Shown here: piece by piece, positions 11,605-11,966 of the stretch
Numbering within the stretch: position 1 is the stretch's first letter
Layout: each line of letters begins with the position of its first letter
Assembly (NCBI RefSeq): GCF_964259225.1
Contig: NZ_CAXVKN010000072.1
Length of the DNA stretch: 11,966 bases
Strand: one strand, 5' to 3'
Source of the DNA: Catenibacterium mitsuoka_A
GTDB taxonomy: Bacteria; Bacillota_I; Bacilli_A; Erysipelotrichales; Coprobacillaceae
The notes under the pieces: generated by a model
Told to the model about the DNA's origin: nothing
The model's input: the letters and a program-made list of their open reading frames with translations, nothing else
Database searches by the model: none
Position numbers and translations under genes: made by a program

Positions 11605-11966
11605 ATGAGAAAGGTTGAATTGAGAATGAATGAGCAGAATAAGTATGAAATAATCAAGAAGCTGGTAGAAACAAATGGAAATAAGAAGAGAGCAGCTAAT
11701 AGACTTGGCTGTACTATAAGAACTATCAATAGACTTATCATTAAATATAAGAAACAGGGAAAGAAGGGTTTCGTGCATGGCAACCGTGGAAGACTGCCTG
11801 CTTCTGCAATTCCTTTGGACATAAAGAATAGGATCATCTCTCTTTATATTAATGATTTCTCTGATGCAAACTTCACTCACTTCTGTGAAATTGTAGAAAG
11901 TGACTTCGGTATAAAGATAAGTGATACTACACTCAACAACTGGATGAGAGCTGAGGATGTGCTCTC
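11605..11966 (+). CDS. ISNCY/IS1202-like transposase, N-terminal part
   Basis: The frame is open for 120 codons to the window edge, so the gene is cut by the window, not necessarily broken. Residues 13-46 form a helix-turn-helix (EIIKKLVETNGNKKRAANRL then TIRTINRLIIKYK), followed by the linker KKGFVHGNRGRLP (53-65) and a second helical DNA-binding region with SLYINDFSDANFTHF (79-93). This layout matches my recollection of ISNCY/IS1202-type transposases, in which an rve-type DDE domain follows. That catalytic domain lies outside the window, so activity cannot be judged. The ATG is preceded by GGAGG 5 nt upstream. Eleven of 13 lysines use AAG, against 3 of 13 in the host GNAT gene, which supports recent arrival. 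Confidence 0.82.
   Translation, partial: MRKVELRMNEQNKYEIIKKLVETNGNKKRAANRLGCTIRTINRLIIKYKKQGKKGFVHGNRGRLPASAIPLDIKNRIISLYINDFSDANFTHFCEIVESDFGIKISDTTLNNWMRAEDVL

Larger units (their letters stand above)
11512..11966 (+). mobile_element. Left part of an ISNCY/IS1202-like insertion sequence, cut by the window edge
   Basis: The region holds repeated terminal motifs (three copies of GATAATGTC(C/T)CAAT in two orientations between 11514 and 11564), a 38-bp palindrome, a hairpin-guarded ribosome site and the first 120 codons of a transposase. The exact left end and target duplication cannot be fixed: 11512, where the first motif copy starts, is my best guess, and 11533 is an alternative. Codon use differs sharply from the host genes. 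The stretch 11473-11511 between this end and the ffs promoter shows no feature. Confidence 0.75.

Noticed and set aside
11523..11880. Two minus-strand open frames opposite the transposase (11523-11837 and 11581-11880)
   Set aside because: The + frame has helix-turn-helix features, a Shine-Dalgarno and an open end; the opposite frames have neither motifs nor convincing starts.
1..11966. CRISPR arrays, tRNA genes, prophage or defence genes
   Set aside because: No regularly spaced repeats, cloverleaf-like tRNA sequence, or phage or defence protein motifs were found on either strand.

Overview
The window is AT-rich chromosomal DNA of a low-GC Gram-positive bacterium (Bacillota). Three things point to the Erysipelotrichia/Coprobacillaceae side of the phylum: a small 4.5S-like SRP RNA, a reduced version of the Bacillus subtilis dnaX-to-rsmI gene order, and an SAM motif in YabB (DFGTNNAAIP) of a kind I associate with that lineage and with Mollicutes. 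The genus cannot be fixed from the sequence. Most of the window is housekeeping, and the accessory part is a truncated insertion sequence at the right edge.

Layout, left to right. The tail of an unidentified + strand gene (1-41) is followed by a minus-strand block of HAD phosphatase, mbl (MreB-like cell-shape actin) and a DUF1146 membrane protein (100-2191). A divergent + strand pair follows: a GNAT acetyltransferase and a 53-residue membrane protein (2292-3054). From 3285 to 11438 everything is on the minus strand, in transcription order ffs, tadA, a BAX-inhibitor-1 family gene, dnaX, ybaB, recR, tmk, holB, ricT, yabB and rsmI. Intrinsic terminators split this into three units: ffs/tadA/BI-1, dnaX-ybaB-recR, and tmk-holB-ricT-yabB-rsmI. 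At the right edge an IS with an ISNCY/IS1202-like transposase starts about 40-70 bp upstream of the ffs promoter and runs off the window.

How the genes fit together. DnaX (tau) and HolB (delta prime) are clamp-loader subunits. RecR and YbaB act in recombination and nucleoid binding. Tmk supplies dTDP. TadA, YabB and RsmI modify tRNA or 16S rRNA, and RicT is a regulator linked to RNase Y. In B. subtilis this set lies close to oriC. That agrees with two perfect copies of the 16-bp parS (ParB/Spo0J) site: one at the centre of a 36-bp palindrome that also forms the rsmI terminator, the other inside the holB coding sequence, where it reads Met-Phe-His-Val-Lys-His.

The best things to look at again are the parS-in-terminator palindrome, the intragenic parS, the IS end with a 38-bp perfect palindrome and repeated binding-site-like motifs, and the hairpin that buries the transposase Shine-Dalgarno. 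I saw no CRISPR array, tRNA, defence system or prophage, and no clearly undescribed multi-gene system.
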